DNA from: Lentisphaerae bacterium GWF2_49_21
GTDB taxonomy: Bacteria > Verrucomicrobiota > Lentisphaeria > Victivallales > GWF2-50-93
Length of the DNA stretch: 64,000 bases
Assembly: GCA_001804805.1 (NCBI GenBank)
Contig: MHBH01000072.1
Coordinates: 1-64,000, forward strand
Direction: 5' to 3'
Numbering within the stretch: the first letter of the stretch is position 1; each line of letters begins with the position of its first letter. The notes below the pieces were generated by a model. The model did not search any database, was not told the DNA's origin, and saw nothing but the letters and a program-made list of their open reading frames with translations. Both the position numbers and the translations under genes were made by a program. Of the stretch, positions 9,157 to 16,915 are shown piece by piece.

Positions 9157-10073
9157 AACTTGTAGTCATCTGCGGCCCGACTGCGGGCGGAAAAAGCGAA
9201 CTGGCCCTCGAAACAGCCTGCCGTCTCCGGGGTGAAATCATCACGGCAGATTCCATGCAGCTCTACAAGGGGCTTGCCATCGGCACCGCCAAGCCCGGAA
9301 AAGAGGAAAGGGCCAAAGTCCCGCATCATCTCCTGGATCTTTTCGACATCTCGGAAAGACTCGATGTCTTCCGCTATGTCGCCCTCGCAGAAACAGCCAT
9401 ACGCGAAATCCATGGGCGGGGAAATACTCCATTCGTTGTCGGAGGAACAGGAATGTATATCCGCGCACTGCTCTACGGACTAGATCCCCTGCCCTCGGAT
9501 TCCGGACTCCGTGCAAAGCTTGACATAGAATTCGACAATGAGCCGGGATTCGAAAAACTGAAAACGATAATGTCCGCCGGAGATCCCTTGGATTTCCAGC
9601 GATGGAAACAGCACAGGCGGAAACTCATCCGTGCGCTGGAAGTCTTCGAACTCACCGGCAAATCCATCACGGAACTGCAGAAGACCTGGAATGGCGCAGC
9701 GCTTCCGAAATATGACGTGTTCTCCCGGAAGCTTGTCTGGGACAGGGATGCCCTCAAGCAGCGGATATCGAAACGGACAGATGCGATGCTTGCGTCAGGA
9801 TGGATTGACGAAGCCCGGGAGATGAAAAGCCGTGGCCTGCTGACATCACCGACCGCCCATCAGGCGCTAGGATACAAGATCATTGCCGCACACCTTGAAG
9901 GAAAAATTGATTTTGAAACGGTGCGTGCAAGGATAGTCACGGAAACATGGCAGTTCGCCCGCCGGCAGATCACCTGGTTCAAGAACAAACATCCCGAATC
10001 ATTGCCCTTGGAAATGCCAGCGGATGCGGGAAGTTTAGCATCGGAAATAAAATCTTTCGCCTGTATTTCCTGA
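9153..10073 (+). CDS. miaA: tRNA dimethylallyltransferase
   Basis: The enzyme transfers a dimethylallyl group to A37 of tRNAs reading codons that begin with U. Conserved features are the P-loop GPTAGGKSE at residues 8-16, DSMQLYKGLAIGTAKP, PHHLLD, VVGGTGMYIRALLYG and HRRKLIRALEVFELTGKS. The C-terminal WFKNKHPES segment is also typical. At 306 residues it is of standard length. Its ATG overlaps the lspA stop (ATGA). It converges on the minus-strand zinc-ribbon gene, which ends 26 bp away, with no clear terminator between them. Confidence 0.96.
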   Translation: MKLVVICGPTAGGKSELALETACRLRGEIITADSMQLYKGLAIGTAKPGKEERAKVPHHLLDLFDISERLDVFRYVALAETAIREIHGRGNTPFVVGGTGMYIRALLYGLDPLPSDSGLRAKLDIEFDNEPGFEKLKTIMSAGDPLDFQRWKQHRRKLIRALEVFELTGKSITELQKTWNGAALPKYDVFSRKLVWDRDALKQRISKRTDAMLASGWIDEAREMKSRGLLTSPTAHQALGYKIIAAHLEGKIDFETVRARIVTETWQFARRQITWFKNKHPESLPLEMPADAGSLASEIKSFACIS

Positions 10074-10098
10074 CATGCCACGGATCCTTGAACGGAAG

Positions 10099-10527
10099 TT
10101 ACTGGGAATCCACAGGCATGGGGTATGTCCTCGTGGAACCACAGTTCGGGCACTTCTGCAGATCCTGGGCGAATTGAAACTTGCCCATTGTCTTTAACTT
10201 CTTGAGTTCCTTGGGAGGAGGGACCTCCACGGGTATGTATGCAAACTCGTAGTCGCAGTCCTCGCATTTGAACGAATATCCGACCGGCTTGCCGCATTTC
10301 TCACAAACACAGTTGGGGTCATGTTTATTTCCTATGTCCATTATTTTTTTTACCGCTGAATGCTTGCATTCCTCATCAGTGCATTTCACCACGCGAATTG
10401 CCCCCTGTTCGGGCTTAGTACCGGGGAAAAGCTGCTTGTAGAGGGCCCAGCATAGGACAATAAGAAGCATGCCAAGGATTATGGAATTTCTTATCCGCCT
10501 GTTTGTAATGAGTTCAATCGGCTTCAC
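10099..10527 (-). CDS. Single-pass membrane protein with zinc-ribbon-like CxxC pairs
   Basis: The 142-residue protein has one hydrophobic segment at about residues 15-32, then a soluble domain with several Cys pairs: CTDEEC, CVCEKCGKP, CEDCDYEF and a C-terminal CPNCG. They could make one or two zinc ribbons. The start lies 6 bp after the stop of the LamG pseudopilin gene, so the two are very likely one operon. No family was recognised. The pairing with a pilin-like protein suggests a role in envelope assembly or display, which is inference. Confidence 0.7.
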   Translation of the reverse strand: MKPIELITNRRIRNSIILGMLLIVLCWALYKQLFPGTKPEQGAIRVVKCTDEECKHSAVKKIMDIGNKHDPNCVCEKCGKPVGYSFKCEDCDYEFAYIPVEVPPPKELKKLKTMGKFQFAQDLQKCPNCGSTRTYPMPVDSQ

Positions 10528-10533
10528 AGTCCA

Positions 10534-11592
10534 CTATTCCTTTCCCATTTCGTAATGGCCGATGATCTCATTGTCGGAAAGAGCGCGCTTGTAAAGGAGG
10601 AACTCATCCATCCTGCCCTTGAAGAAGAATTTCAGGATAAGCTCATTACTGAGGACACCCACCTTGGTCTTGTCGTAAGTTGCCGGGCTCCAGTATTTCC
10701 TATAGCAACCTGCGGCTCCGAGTACAAGAGGCACATTGAGTCCGCTGCCGGAACATGCTTTCCATCCTGTTGCGGATGCAGTGCTTGGATTTTCGCTTGT
10801 AGTGTTGAGGAAATCACCGAGCGCCTGTCCGTTTATGAACGAAGTGATCTGCCCCGTCGGATCCCCGCTTGCATCCAGGCCAGTATGTTTGTATCTCAGA
10901 CCCAGCTGGACCCAGTTCGCCTTGTTGAAATTCACATGGGTGTCAAGCCAGGTGCCGCATGTCGTGAATACGTCCACATCAAAGGAGCCCTGCCCATAGG
11001 TTCCCGCATAGGGATTGGAATACATGTCGTACTGGCAGGCTGCATCAGTCTCAGTTCCCCAAAGCGACTTGGAGAAAGGGCAGTCGCCAAGTCCGAGCTT
11101 GTCGAATTTGACCCAGCACAGGACGGTGAAATCGTCAAAAGGCGAAAAATCCAGCCCCTGGGTGCCGGGGATCAGGATATATGTGTCGACTCCGTTGAAC
11201 TGCAGGGCGTATTTATATCCGTATTTCGCCCATCTTCCGCCGGACTTGATCCATTGAAAATTGTTGACCGTGGTGCTCGTGCTGTTGTTTTTCATGAGGT
11301 GGCCGTCATATTCATATGCCTTGAAATTCTCCACATCGGCACCGGCACAGATGTTGTTGAGCGTGTTGCCTGTCCCCTCCTGGAAGTTGAAGTTCACAAT
11401 ATTGGCTGGATCATTGGCGCACTGCCTGTTGAAGGCAAACCAGCGTACGAATTTCGCCCTGTCCTTGGCGCGGCTGATGGCAGGCAGCATAATAGCCATG
11501 AGTATTGCAAGCAGAAGTACGGCCATTGTAATTTCAATAAAATTAAAACCTCTGCGGAGAATCCGTCTCTTGAGTGTTTTTACAGTTTTCAT
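10534..11592 (-). CDS. Type IV pilin-like protein with C-terminal LamG/concanavalin-like domain
   Basis: The N-terminus is a prepilin signal: a long basic leader, then GFNFIEITMAVLLLAILMAIMLPAI, with cleavage expected after Gly15. The rest (about residues 60-345) looks like a LamG_3 (laminin G-like jelly roll) domain: VNFNFQEGTG, ALQFNGVDTYILIPG, FSPFDDFTVLCWVKF, then GRMDEFLLYKRALSDNEI. That last motif is the usual closing strand of LamG_3 domains. A carbohydrate- or protein-binding minor pilin is a reasonable reading. It has 352 residues and forms an operon with the downstream zinc-ribbon protein. No other pilus machinery is in the window. Confidence 0.8.
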   Translation of the reverse strand: MKTVKTLKRRILRRGFNFIEITMAVLLLAILMAIMLPAISRAKDRAKFVRWFAFNRQCANDPANIVNFNFQEGTGNTLNNICAGADVENFKAYEYDGHLMKNNSTSTTVNNFQWIKSGGRWAKYGYKYALQFNGVDTYILIPGTQGLDFSPFDDFTVLCWVKFDKLGLGDCPFSKSLWGTETDAACQYDMYSNPYAGTYGQGSFDVDVFTTCGTWLDTHVNFNKANWVQLGLRYKHTGLDASGDPTGQITSFINGQALGDFLNTTSENPSTASATGWKACSGSGLNVPLVLGAAGCYRKYWSPATYDKTKVGVLSNELILKFFFKGRMDEFLLYKRALSDNEIIGHYEMGKE

Positions 11593-12007
11593 GGCGCCAC
11601 CTCGCTTATTTATTTCAGCCCCTAAACCTATGTTGACCCTAATTTGATTTCAAGCATATTCGATGCCAATATTGGTTTAAAACTGAAAAATGAGCTCAAA
11701 ACGATATTTGGAAATACCACTTTGAACATCAAAGCTCAGGATTTTCCTGATGTGGCTTACGTGATTTACATTAAAGGCTATGGAAGGAGGGAGCTCGAAG
11801 GGATTCTGGATGACTGGCTGAAAATGACCGCAAGGCGCAAGGCTGTCCACGGCAAAGACATGACATGACATTATATCTCAAAATCAAGGATTAATCAAGG
11901 GCATTTTGCCAAAAACATGACCAATGATGCATATTTGACATTGCCGCCTTGATTTTTACAGGTATAAAAATATATTGAGGCAGATTAAAAAAATAAGGAG
12001 GCCTGCT
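11593..12007 (+). other. Intergenic region with a doubtful 74-codon frame and the leader of the repeat locus
   Basis: An open frame from a TTG at 11644 to 11868 translates as 74 residues without a recognised family and without a convincing ribosome site; it could be a gene remnant. The 3' part, about 11930-12007, leads the repeat-protein gene. It has TTGACA at 11935-11940 and a TATAAA at 11963-11968, but the 22-bp spacing is too long for a standard promoter. TTGCCG at 11941-11946 gives 16 bp. A strong AAGGAGG at 11995-12001 belongs to the TTG start at 12008. Confidence 0.4.
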
Positions 12008-12967
12008 TTGAAAATTCTAATTTCCCTTTTCCTGCTTTCAGCATCTCTCTGCGTATCAGCGCTTCCCCAGGGCGGAGCCTCCGACTCCAGTGGCAAGACT
12101 GAAGTCAAGGATTCGGTAATTGTCAATTCCAGCTCCGGAGTGAATATCGCGGTAGGGAACAGCAAGGTCAATTCAGGAATAAATGCCCAAGGCGCCGAAA
12201 TCAAAGACTCTACAATCATCAATAATACCGCCGGTGCAAATATCGCCGTTGGAAACAGCAAGGCTAATTCAGGTATTGACGCCAATGGTGCAGTAGTCAA
12301 GGATTCCCTGCTCCTCAATAATACCGCAGGAGCCACGATCGCCGTTGGAAACAGCAAGGCCAACTCAGGAATTGAGGCAAACGGCGCAACCATCAAAAAT
12401 GCAGCTGTCATAAACAACACCGCCGGAGCCACGATTGCCGCAGGCAACAGCCATGCAAACTCAGGCATCGAGGCCAATAATGCGAATATCAAGAATGCAG
12501 CCGTCGTAAACAATACCGCCGGGGCCACGATTGCCGCAGGCAATAGCCATGCCAATTCCGGAATCGAAGCAAACGGCGCAACCATCAAAAACGCGGCTGT
12601 CATCAACAATACTGCAGGCGTTACAATCGCCGCAGGCAACAGCCATGCAAACTCCGGTATCGAGGCCAACAATGCAAATATCAGCAACGCCGCCCTTGTC
12701 AACAATAATGCCGGTGCGACAATCGCTGTCGGCGGAGGCCATGCCAACTCAGGGATCGAAGCCAATAACGCCACCATAAAAAATACCGCCATTATAAACA
12801 ACAATGCCGGTGTTACAGCAGCATGGGCCGGTGGAAGCGCGAATTCCGGAGTAAAGCTTAACAATGCAACGGTCGACAGCACGCCTATAGTAAACACTAA
12901 TACCGGTGTAACTGTCAATGTCCTGCCTGGCTCATCTGTGAGCACAGGCGTAAATCTGGGGGATTGA
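12008..12967 (+). CDS. Secreted 32-residue tandem-repeat protein A (putative fibre/beta-solenoid subunit)
   Basis: A TTG start at 12008 is preceded by AAGGAGG at ideal spacing and gives a signal peptide, MKILISLFLLSASLCVSA. After a short Ser/Gly linker the protein is made of eight 32-residue units plus a 24-residue terminal unit ending TGVNLGD. The consensus pattern is NNTAG-x-TIA-x-GNS-x-ANSGIEAN-x-A-x-IKNA. Asn, Ser, Gly and alternating aliphatic residues recur at fixed positions, as in beta-solenoid or curlin-like subunits. There are no Cys and few aromatics. It is followed 42 bp later by a clear paralogue with 33-residue units. Known function: none that I recognise. A self-assembling surface protein is inferred from repeat regularity and the secretion-type neighbours. 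Confidence 0.75.
   Translation: MKILISLFLLSASLCVSALPQGGASDSSGKTEVKDSVIVNSSSGVNIAVGNSKVNSGINAQGAEIKDSTIINNTAGANIAVGNSKANSGIDANGAVVKDSLLLNNTAGATIAVGNSKANSGIEANGATIKNAAVINNTAGATIAAGNSHANSGIEANNANIKNAAVVNNTAGATIAAGNSHANSGIEANGATIKNAAVINNTAGVTIAAGNSHANSGIEANNANISNAALVNNNAGATIAVGGGHANSGIEANNATIKNTAIINNNAGVTAAWAGGSANSGVKLNNATVDSTPIVNTNTGVTVNVLPGSSVSTGVNLGD
12125..12964 (+). repeat. 96-bp coding tandem repeat, 8 full units plus a 72-bp terminal unit
   Basis: Units begin at 12125, 12221, 12317, 12413, 12509, 12605, 12701 and 12797, with the last partial unit from 12893. Divergence between units is moderate, mostly at third positions and at the K/H and V/A positions, so the array is older than the one in the next gene. 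Periodicity stays in frame throughout. Confidence 0.9.
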
Positions 12968-13009
12968 TTTCGAATTTAAAATAAAGTATTTAAACAGGAG
13001 GGAAAGAAG

Positions 13010-13909
13010 ATGAAAAGGTCGAAAATTCTGGTGATGGGAATCGCGGCGGCATTAACACTCACGGGAGTCTCCACATTTGGACTTCCTGGAGGCGAAGGCG
13101 GTGGTGGAGGCGGAACCACTGTCAAGGATTCAACAATCATCAATGAAAACGCCAACGTCACGAACCTTGCGGTCGGAAACTCCAAGATTAATTCCGGTAT
13201 CGAGGCGAAGGGTTCTGAAATCAAGGACTCCACTCTCATCAATGAGAACAAGAACGTCACGAACCTTGCGGTCGGAAACTCCAAGATCAACTCCGGCATC
13301 CAGGCCAATGGCAGCGAGATCAAGAACTCCACCCTCATCAATGAGAACAAGAACGTCACGAACCTTGCGGTCGGAAACTCCAAGATCAATTCCGGCATCG
13401 AGGCAAATGGCAGCGAGATCAAGAACTCCACCCTCATAAATGAGAACAAGAACGTCACGAACCTTGCAGTCGGAAACTCCAAGATCAATTCCGGCATCCA
13501 GGCCAATGGCAGCGAGATCAAGAACTCCACCCTCATAAATGAGAACAAGAACGTCACGAACCTTGCGGTCGGAAACTCCAAGATCAATTCCGGCATCCAG
13601 GCTGACGGCAGCGAGATCAAGAACTCCACTCTCATCAATGAGAACAAGAACGTCACGAACCTTGCGGTCGGAAACTCCAAGATCAATTCCGGCATCCAGG
13701 CTGACGGCAGCGAGATCAAGAACTCCACCCTCATAAATGAGAACAAGAACGTCACGAACCTTGCGGTCGGAAACTCCAAGATCAATTCCGGCATCCAGGC
13801 CAATGGCGCTGAAATAAAGAATTCTACGATCATAAACGAGAACAAGAACACCACGAATCTCGCGGTCGGCGGCTCTGAAATCAATTCAGGCGTCAATCTC
13901 GGAAACTAA
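13010..13909 (+). CDS. Secreted 33-residue tandem-repeat protein B (putative fibre/beta-solenoid subunit)
   Basis: Paralogue of the preceding gene. It has a signal peptide (KILVMGIAAALTLTGVSTFG), a Gly-rich linker (GGEGGGGGG), then seven 33-residue units of the form NENKNVTNLAVGNSKINSGI followed by QANGSEIKNSTLI, and a 24-residue cap ending SGVNLGN. The cap is the same length as in protein A. The AVGNS and NSGI blocks are shared by both proteins, while the residues between differ by one in length. Near-identity of units 2-7 at DNA level suggests recent unit duplication or gene conversion. The ATG follows AGGAGGGAAAGAAG. A strong hairpin lies between this gene and the next. High Asn/Ser/Gly content and lack of Cys fit a self-assembling extracellular protein; this is inference. 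Confidence 0.75.
   Translation: MKRSKILVMGIAAALTLTGVSTFGLPGGEGGGGGGTTVKDSTIINENANVTNLAVGNSKINSGIEAKGSEIKDSTLINENKNVTNLAVGNSKINSGIQANGSEIKNSTLINENKNVTNLAVGNSKINSGIEANGSEIKNSTLINENKNVTNLAVGNSKINSGIQANGSEIKNSTLINENKNVTNLAVGNSKINSGIQADGSEIKNSTLINENKNVTNLAVGNSKINSGIQADGSEIKNSTLINENKNVTNLAVGNSKINSGIQANGAEIKNSTIINENKNTTNLAVGGSEINSGVNLGN
13142..13906 (+). repeat. 99-bp coding tandem repeat, 7 full units plus a 72-bp terminal unit
   Basis: Units start at 13142, 13241, 13340, 13439, 13538, 13637 and 13736; the cap starts at 13835. The central units differ at only a few bases, mainly the IEANG/IQANG/IQADG codons. Short-read assembly could easily collapse or expand this array, so the copy number is uncertain. 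Confidence 0.92.
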
Positions 13910-13932
13910 ATTCCTTAAGAGAACAACTCCAT

Positions 13933-13965
13933 CGGGAAGCCCGGAGAAACGCTCCGGGTTTCCCG
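13933..13965 (+). promoter_or_regulatory. Strong intergenic hairpin between repeat protein B and the next gene
   Basis: Arms 13933-13946 and 13952-13965 pair over 14 positions with one G-T wobble and a 5-base loop (AAACG). There is no T-run after it, so it is not a standard terminator. It ends one base before the ATG at 13967. It could stabilise the upstream repeat-protein message, slow translation of the downstream genes, or both, so that subunit is made in excess over assembly factors. That role is inference. Confidence 0.6.
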
Positions 13966-13966
13966 C

Positions 13967-14377
13967 ATGGCTTATAAAATGAAAAAACATACAATAATTG
14001 CATCTGTCTTATTTTCCTTTCTGCTGGTTTATTCCGCTCCCGCAGGGCAGAAGGAGCTTATGGAGAAGAAAGTCAAGGAGCTTATCGAACTCAACAAGAT
14101 AGTCGTTGAAAAGAACATCGACCTCAAGAAATACAATAACCAGACCGTTTTCATAAAGGCGAAGCTCCTGCAGGTAACTGACACCGAGTACAAAGTCAAA
14201 GTCGAGGAGGTTTCCGCCGAGGCCATAAAGGATGAAGGCAAGAAGGATGATGACAGCGTCATAGTCAAGGCGAAGATATCCGAAAAGCCGGACAAGACGT
14301 TCTATTTGGACATTGAACACGTGCTCCCTCCTGAAAAGAAGGAATCAGATAAAAAAGAAAAGGAAACTACAAAATGA
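13967..14377 (+). CDS. Small secreted charged protein of the repeat locus
   Basis: The product has 136 residues from the ATG at 13967, or 132 from an in-frame ATG at 13979 that gives a more compact signal peptide (MKKHTIIASVLFSFLLVYSAPAG). The mature part is very rich in Lys/Glu with a predicted helical first third (KKVKELIELNKIVVEKNIDLKKYN) and a beta-like second third (QTVFIKAKLLQVTDTEYKVKVEEV). No family recognised. Its stop overlaps the next start by four bases, so it is coupled to the LPP20-like gene. A periplasmic accessory or chaperone role for the repeat proteins is possible but unproven. Confidence 0.7.
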   Translation: MAYKMKKHTIIASVLFSFLLVYSAPAGQKELMEKKVKELIELNKIVVEKNIDLKKYNNQTVFIKAKLLQVTDTEYKVKVEEVSAEAIKDEGKKDDDSVIVKAKISEKPDKTFYLDIEHVLPPEKKESDKKEKETTK

Positions 14378-15201
14378 GAACTGCAGCAATAATAATAATT
14401 GCCGGCCTGCTTTCAATAAACCTGTTTTCACAGGAGCAGATGGGCCCTGCAAACAAGAAGCTCAATTCGATAAACTGCGCCAAGGTGCTTGCCGAGCGGA
14501 ACATAGTTGAAACTGTATATGGCATCAAGCTGAGGTTCACCGAGGAAGTCAACAACATCCTTGAAGGCAGTTTCGAAGGTTCTGTTGAGACCAAGACCGG
14601 CAAGCGCACGATAAAAGGCATTGAGTTCGAACCGGTGAAATATGACGCTGAAAAGGATATTGCGCAGGCGACGGCAACACTGAAGCTGAAAAACATCTCC
14701 GACATCGTCGACAAGGAGAAGTTCAACATAGATAAGTTCCCGGAAAAAGTCATCAAGAGGACTGCGTTCGCAACTTCATCTCCCGACAAGGCGAGGAAAA
14801 TCGCTGCAATAAGGGCTGCGGAAATCGATGCCTACAAGAACCTGTACAAGAAGATCGGCGGATTCACGCTCGAAAGCAATACGAAAATTGAAAACTTCGT
14901 CCTCAAGTCGGAAAACGTGAAGGCATCTGTCATTGGCGCGCTCATGGGCGCTGACTTCATGGGCTTCACATGGGACGGAGAAGGCAACGATGCAATAGCA
15001 ACGGTGAAGCTGCGTATCAACGTCAAGGAGCTCAGCGAGATGATCGGTGAGAAGATCGTAGATGCAGACAAGGATTTTATCGAAGCAGAAGGACAAGGCG
15101 CCCAGAAATCCGCTGCCGCCTCCCCAAGGAAATCCAAGGACGAGGGGAAACAGGCCATGAAGACCGATATCATTGAAGGCAATATAAACGTCATGCCATG
15201 A
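14374..15201 (+). CDS. LPP20/FlgP-like periplasmic protein
   Basis: The 275-residue product has a signal peptide (MRTAAIIIIAGLLSINLFS) and no lipobox Cys. The core, about residues 130-225, reads KARKIAAIRAAEIDAYKNLYKKIGGFTL followed by TKIENFVLKSENVKASVIGALMGA and a beta strand ATVKLRINV. This is the usual pattern of the LPP20 lipoprotein/FlgP-like domain, found in outer-membrane-associated assembly factors. The N-terminal part appears to be a second, weaker copy of a related beta-rich fold. A Lys/Ser/Ala-rich tail ends the protein. It overlaps the preceding gene (ATGA) and precedes the FlgT-like gene by 54 bp. Confidence 0.7.
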   Translation: MRTAAIIIIAGLLSINLFSQEQMGPANKKLNSINCAKVLAERNIVETVYGIKLRFTEEVNNILEGSFEGSVETKTGKRTIKGIEFEPVKYDAEKDIAQATATLKLKNISDIVDKEKFNIDKFPEKVIKRTAFATSSPDKARKIAAIRAAEIDAYKNLYKKIGGFTLESNTKIENFVLKSENVKASVIGALMGADFMGFTWDGEGNDAIATVKLRINVKELSEMIGEKIVDADKDFIEAEGQGAQKSAAASPRKSKDEGKQAMKTDIIEGNINVMP

Positions 15202-15212
15202 CTCCCATCATG

Positions 15213-15242
15213 AGTAAACGACATAGTTTACTGAATACGTAC
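15213..15242 (+). repeat. 30-bp dispersed repeat with hairpin, copy 1
   Basis: This stretch begins AGTAAACGACATAGTTTACT, a 7-bp stem with a 6-base loop, and continues for ten more bases ending in GTAC. It is identical over 30 bp to 40885-40914. Here it sits 13 bp before the start of the FlgT-like gene, inside the operon. Confidence 0.85.
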
Positions 15243-15255
15243 AGGCAAACAAGGT

Positions 15256-16464
15256 ATGTCCACTATGAAATCATTATTATCCCTATTGCCGTTGCTTCTG
15301 GCGATTTCACTCCTTTCAACAGGACTTCAGGCGCAGGATGCCGGCGGCAAGGAAGTAACTGGTATCGGCATCGCCGATGGCGATCCGGACTCCGCTTCAG
15401 AACAGGCCCTGGCACAGGCCCTCCGGGACGCCGTGCGCAAAGGCGCGGGTATAGATGTCATGAGCGAAACAAAGGTGGAAAACTTCCAGACCGACTACGA
15501 CAGGGTACTCACATCCTCCTTCGGCTATGTGGAGAAATATGAGATTACCGGGCAGAACTATGACAGCAAGGCCAAGACATATACGGTAAAGATCAAGGCG
15601 CTTGTCACCAAGGGCACTCCTGGCATGGACAATGTAATGGCGTTGCGCCTTCTGATCAAACGTGTCGAATCGCCAAGGGTGCTCGTCCTCTGCGAAGAAA
15701 AGATAATAGGCCTTGATAACAAAACCCCGCTCGCAAACGACATAATCACTGAAATGGCCCAGAAGAACGGCTTCCAGGTGCTGGACAAGGAGGCCGTCGA
15801 CACACGTAGCGAGAAGGAGGCAAGAAGGGACGAATTGCTCGGGGATGACCGTTCTGCAAAGGTCAAGCGTGCCGGCATTGCAACGGCTTATGACATAATA
15901 ATAACAGGAACTGTGACTGGTGAAATCGGTGCGATTGAGGAGCCTTTTCCCGACATGAAAGCAAGGGATATTTCACTTGGATTCAGCTTGAAGGCGGCCT
16001 GGGCGGATTCCGGCGAGATGATTGCGGTCGCCAAGCTCCCGGCAGCGACATTCCAGGCGAAGGGACTCGATCCCGTCACCCTGCCCAACCAGCTCGCCAG
16101 AAAATATCTTGCCAAGATCCTCGAAGGACAAGACGTGGAACTCAAGGACGAAAACGCCTACAAGCTTTTCAGGAAGATAATTTCCAAATGGATTACTGAA
16201 CTCGACCTCGGCGCCAAAATCAGGGTGGAATTAAAGCAGATAGACAAGAAATCACTCGACGCCCTGATAGTTTCGCTTCAAAAGAGCAACTCCCCTATTT
16301 CCTATGTCTGGCTACGGGAGTTCGACAGCCGTCTCTTTTCGACAATTGAAGTTGAAACCCGGCTGACATCTGCGAAACTCGCAGATGAGATCACGAAAAA
16401 CCTTGGCGACAAGTATGTCCTTGATCAGTCAACCAGGAGAAATTTGAGGCTTATTCCAAAATAA
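15256..16464 (+). CDS. FlgT-N/CsgG-like secreted protein, putative outer-membrane assembly factor
   Basis: The 402-residue product has a signal peptide ending near LQAQDAG. Residues about 30-120 match the FlgT N-terminal/LPP20-type fold: EVTGIGIADGDPDSASEQALAQALRDAV, then FQTDYDRVLTSSFGYVEKYEI. Residues about 135-300 begin with RVLVLCEEK and contain a LANDIITEMAQKNGFQVLDKEAV helix and YDIIITGTVTGEI strand. This order is typical of the CsgG/TolB-N/FlgT-middle alpha-beta domain. A C-terminal domain of about 100 residues follows. FlgT supports the Vibrio flagellar H ring and CsgG is the curli pore; no flagellar or known curli gene is present here, so the likely client is the repeat proteins upstream. 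There is no lipobox, unlike CsgG. An alternative ATG lies 9 bp downstream. Confidence 0.7.
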   Translation: MSTMKSLLSLLPLLLAISLLSTGLQAQDAGGKEVTGIGIADGDPDSASEQALAQALRDAVRKGAGIDVMSETKVENFQTDYDRVLTSSFGYVEKYEITGQNYDSKAKTYTVKIKALVTKGTPGMDNVMALRLLIKRVESPRVLVLCEEKIIGLDNKTPLANDIITEMAQKNGFQVLDKEAVDTRSEKEARRDELLGDDRSAKVKRAGIATAYDIIITGTVTGEIGAIEEPFPDMKARDISLGFSLKAAWADSGEMIAVAKLPAATFQAKGLDPVTLPNQLARKYLAKILEGQDVELKDENAYKLFRKIISKWITELDLGAKIRVELKQIDKKSLDALIVSLQKSNSPISYVWLREFDSRLFSTIEVETRLTSAKLADEITKNLGDKYVLDQSTRRNLRLIPK

Positions 16465-16488
16465 ACACTGGAAAAACTGATTTCAGCT

Positions 16489-16516
16489 TTGACAAGGTTG
16501 TTATTCCGAATAATGT
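16489..16516 (+). promoter_or_regulatory. Possible sigma70-type promoter for the lipoprotein genes
   Basis: A consensus TTGACA (16489-16494) is separated by 16 bp from TAATGT (16511-16516), about 33 bp before the GTG start of the first lipoprotein gene. The -10 is imperfect and the spacing one short of ideal. It would allow the three lipoproteins to be expressed apart from the subunit genes. Confidence 0.4.
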
Positions 16517-16549
16517 TTACATCGAGTTATTTTTTTTAGGAGATACATT

Positions 16550-16915
16550 GTGAAAAAGCATATTGCCACCATTCTTGCAGCTGTTGTGCTGTGCCTTATA
16601 ACCAGCGGCTGCATCACTTCTCCTGGTGGAATTGCCCCTTCGACTGTTCCAATCACATCCAAGGACGCCTATACGATCATCAAGACAGATGCTTCAGCCA
16701 GCGACGGGGCGGTAGTGATCTTCGGAATCCCATTGAAACCAACCAGTGCGTATGACGCCCTCCAGACGGTAAAAACGAGCTACGGCGCCGACGCCCTCAT
16801 CAATGTAACACTGGAAAACAAGTCATACTGGATTACCCTTCTTCCAATAGTAACGTATTCAAAGATCTCGATCAGGGGTGACGCCATAAAATTCAACAGG
16901 GGAAAGGCTGATTGA
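16550..16915 (+). CDS. Small lipoprotein, first of a tandem pair
   Basis: The GTG start is preceded by TAGGAGA. The 121-residue product has a type II signal ending ITSGC, so the mature protein should be lipidated on Cys21 or so. The mature part contains GIAPSTVPITSKDAYTII and ADALINVTLENKSYW, both repeated with changes in the next gene, so the two are tandem duplicates. The pattern resembles small outer-membrane lipoproteins of the TRL-like/DUF6567 kind, which I cannot confirm without a search. It belongs to the repeat-protein locus by strand and spacing. Confidence 0.75.
   Translation: MKKHIATILAAVVLCLITSGCITSPGGIAPSTVPITSKDAYTIIKTDASASDGAVVIFGIPLKPTSAYDALQTVKTSYGADALINVTLENKSYWITLLPIVTYSKISIRGDAIKFNRGKAD

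Noticed and set aside
10555-11625. 356-codon plus-strand frame
   Set aside because: Antisense to the LamG pseudopilin, which has a clear prepilin signal and domain motifs.
11644-11868. 74-codon gene from a TTG start
   Set aside because: No convincing ribosome site and no recognised family; kept only as a possible remnant within the intergenic entry.
11956-13896. Long open frames antisense to both repeat-protein genes (329 and 306 codons)
   Set aside because: They arise because the repeat unit has no stop in that frame; the same-strand frames have signal peptides and strong ribosome sites.
13142-13906. CRISPR-like array
   Set aside because: Direct repeats of 99 bp without unique spacers, fully in frame in a signal-peptide gene.
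15256-16464. A true flagellar FlgT
   Set aside because: No other flagellar gene lies nearby and the upstream genes are repeat proteins, so only the fold likeness is kept.
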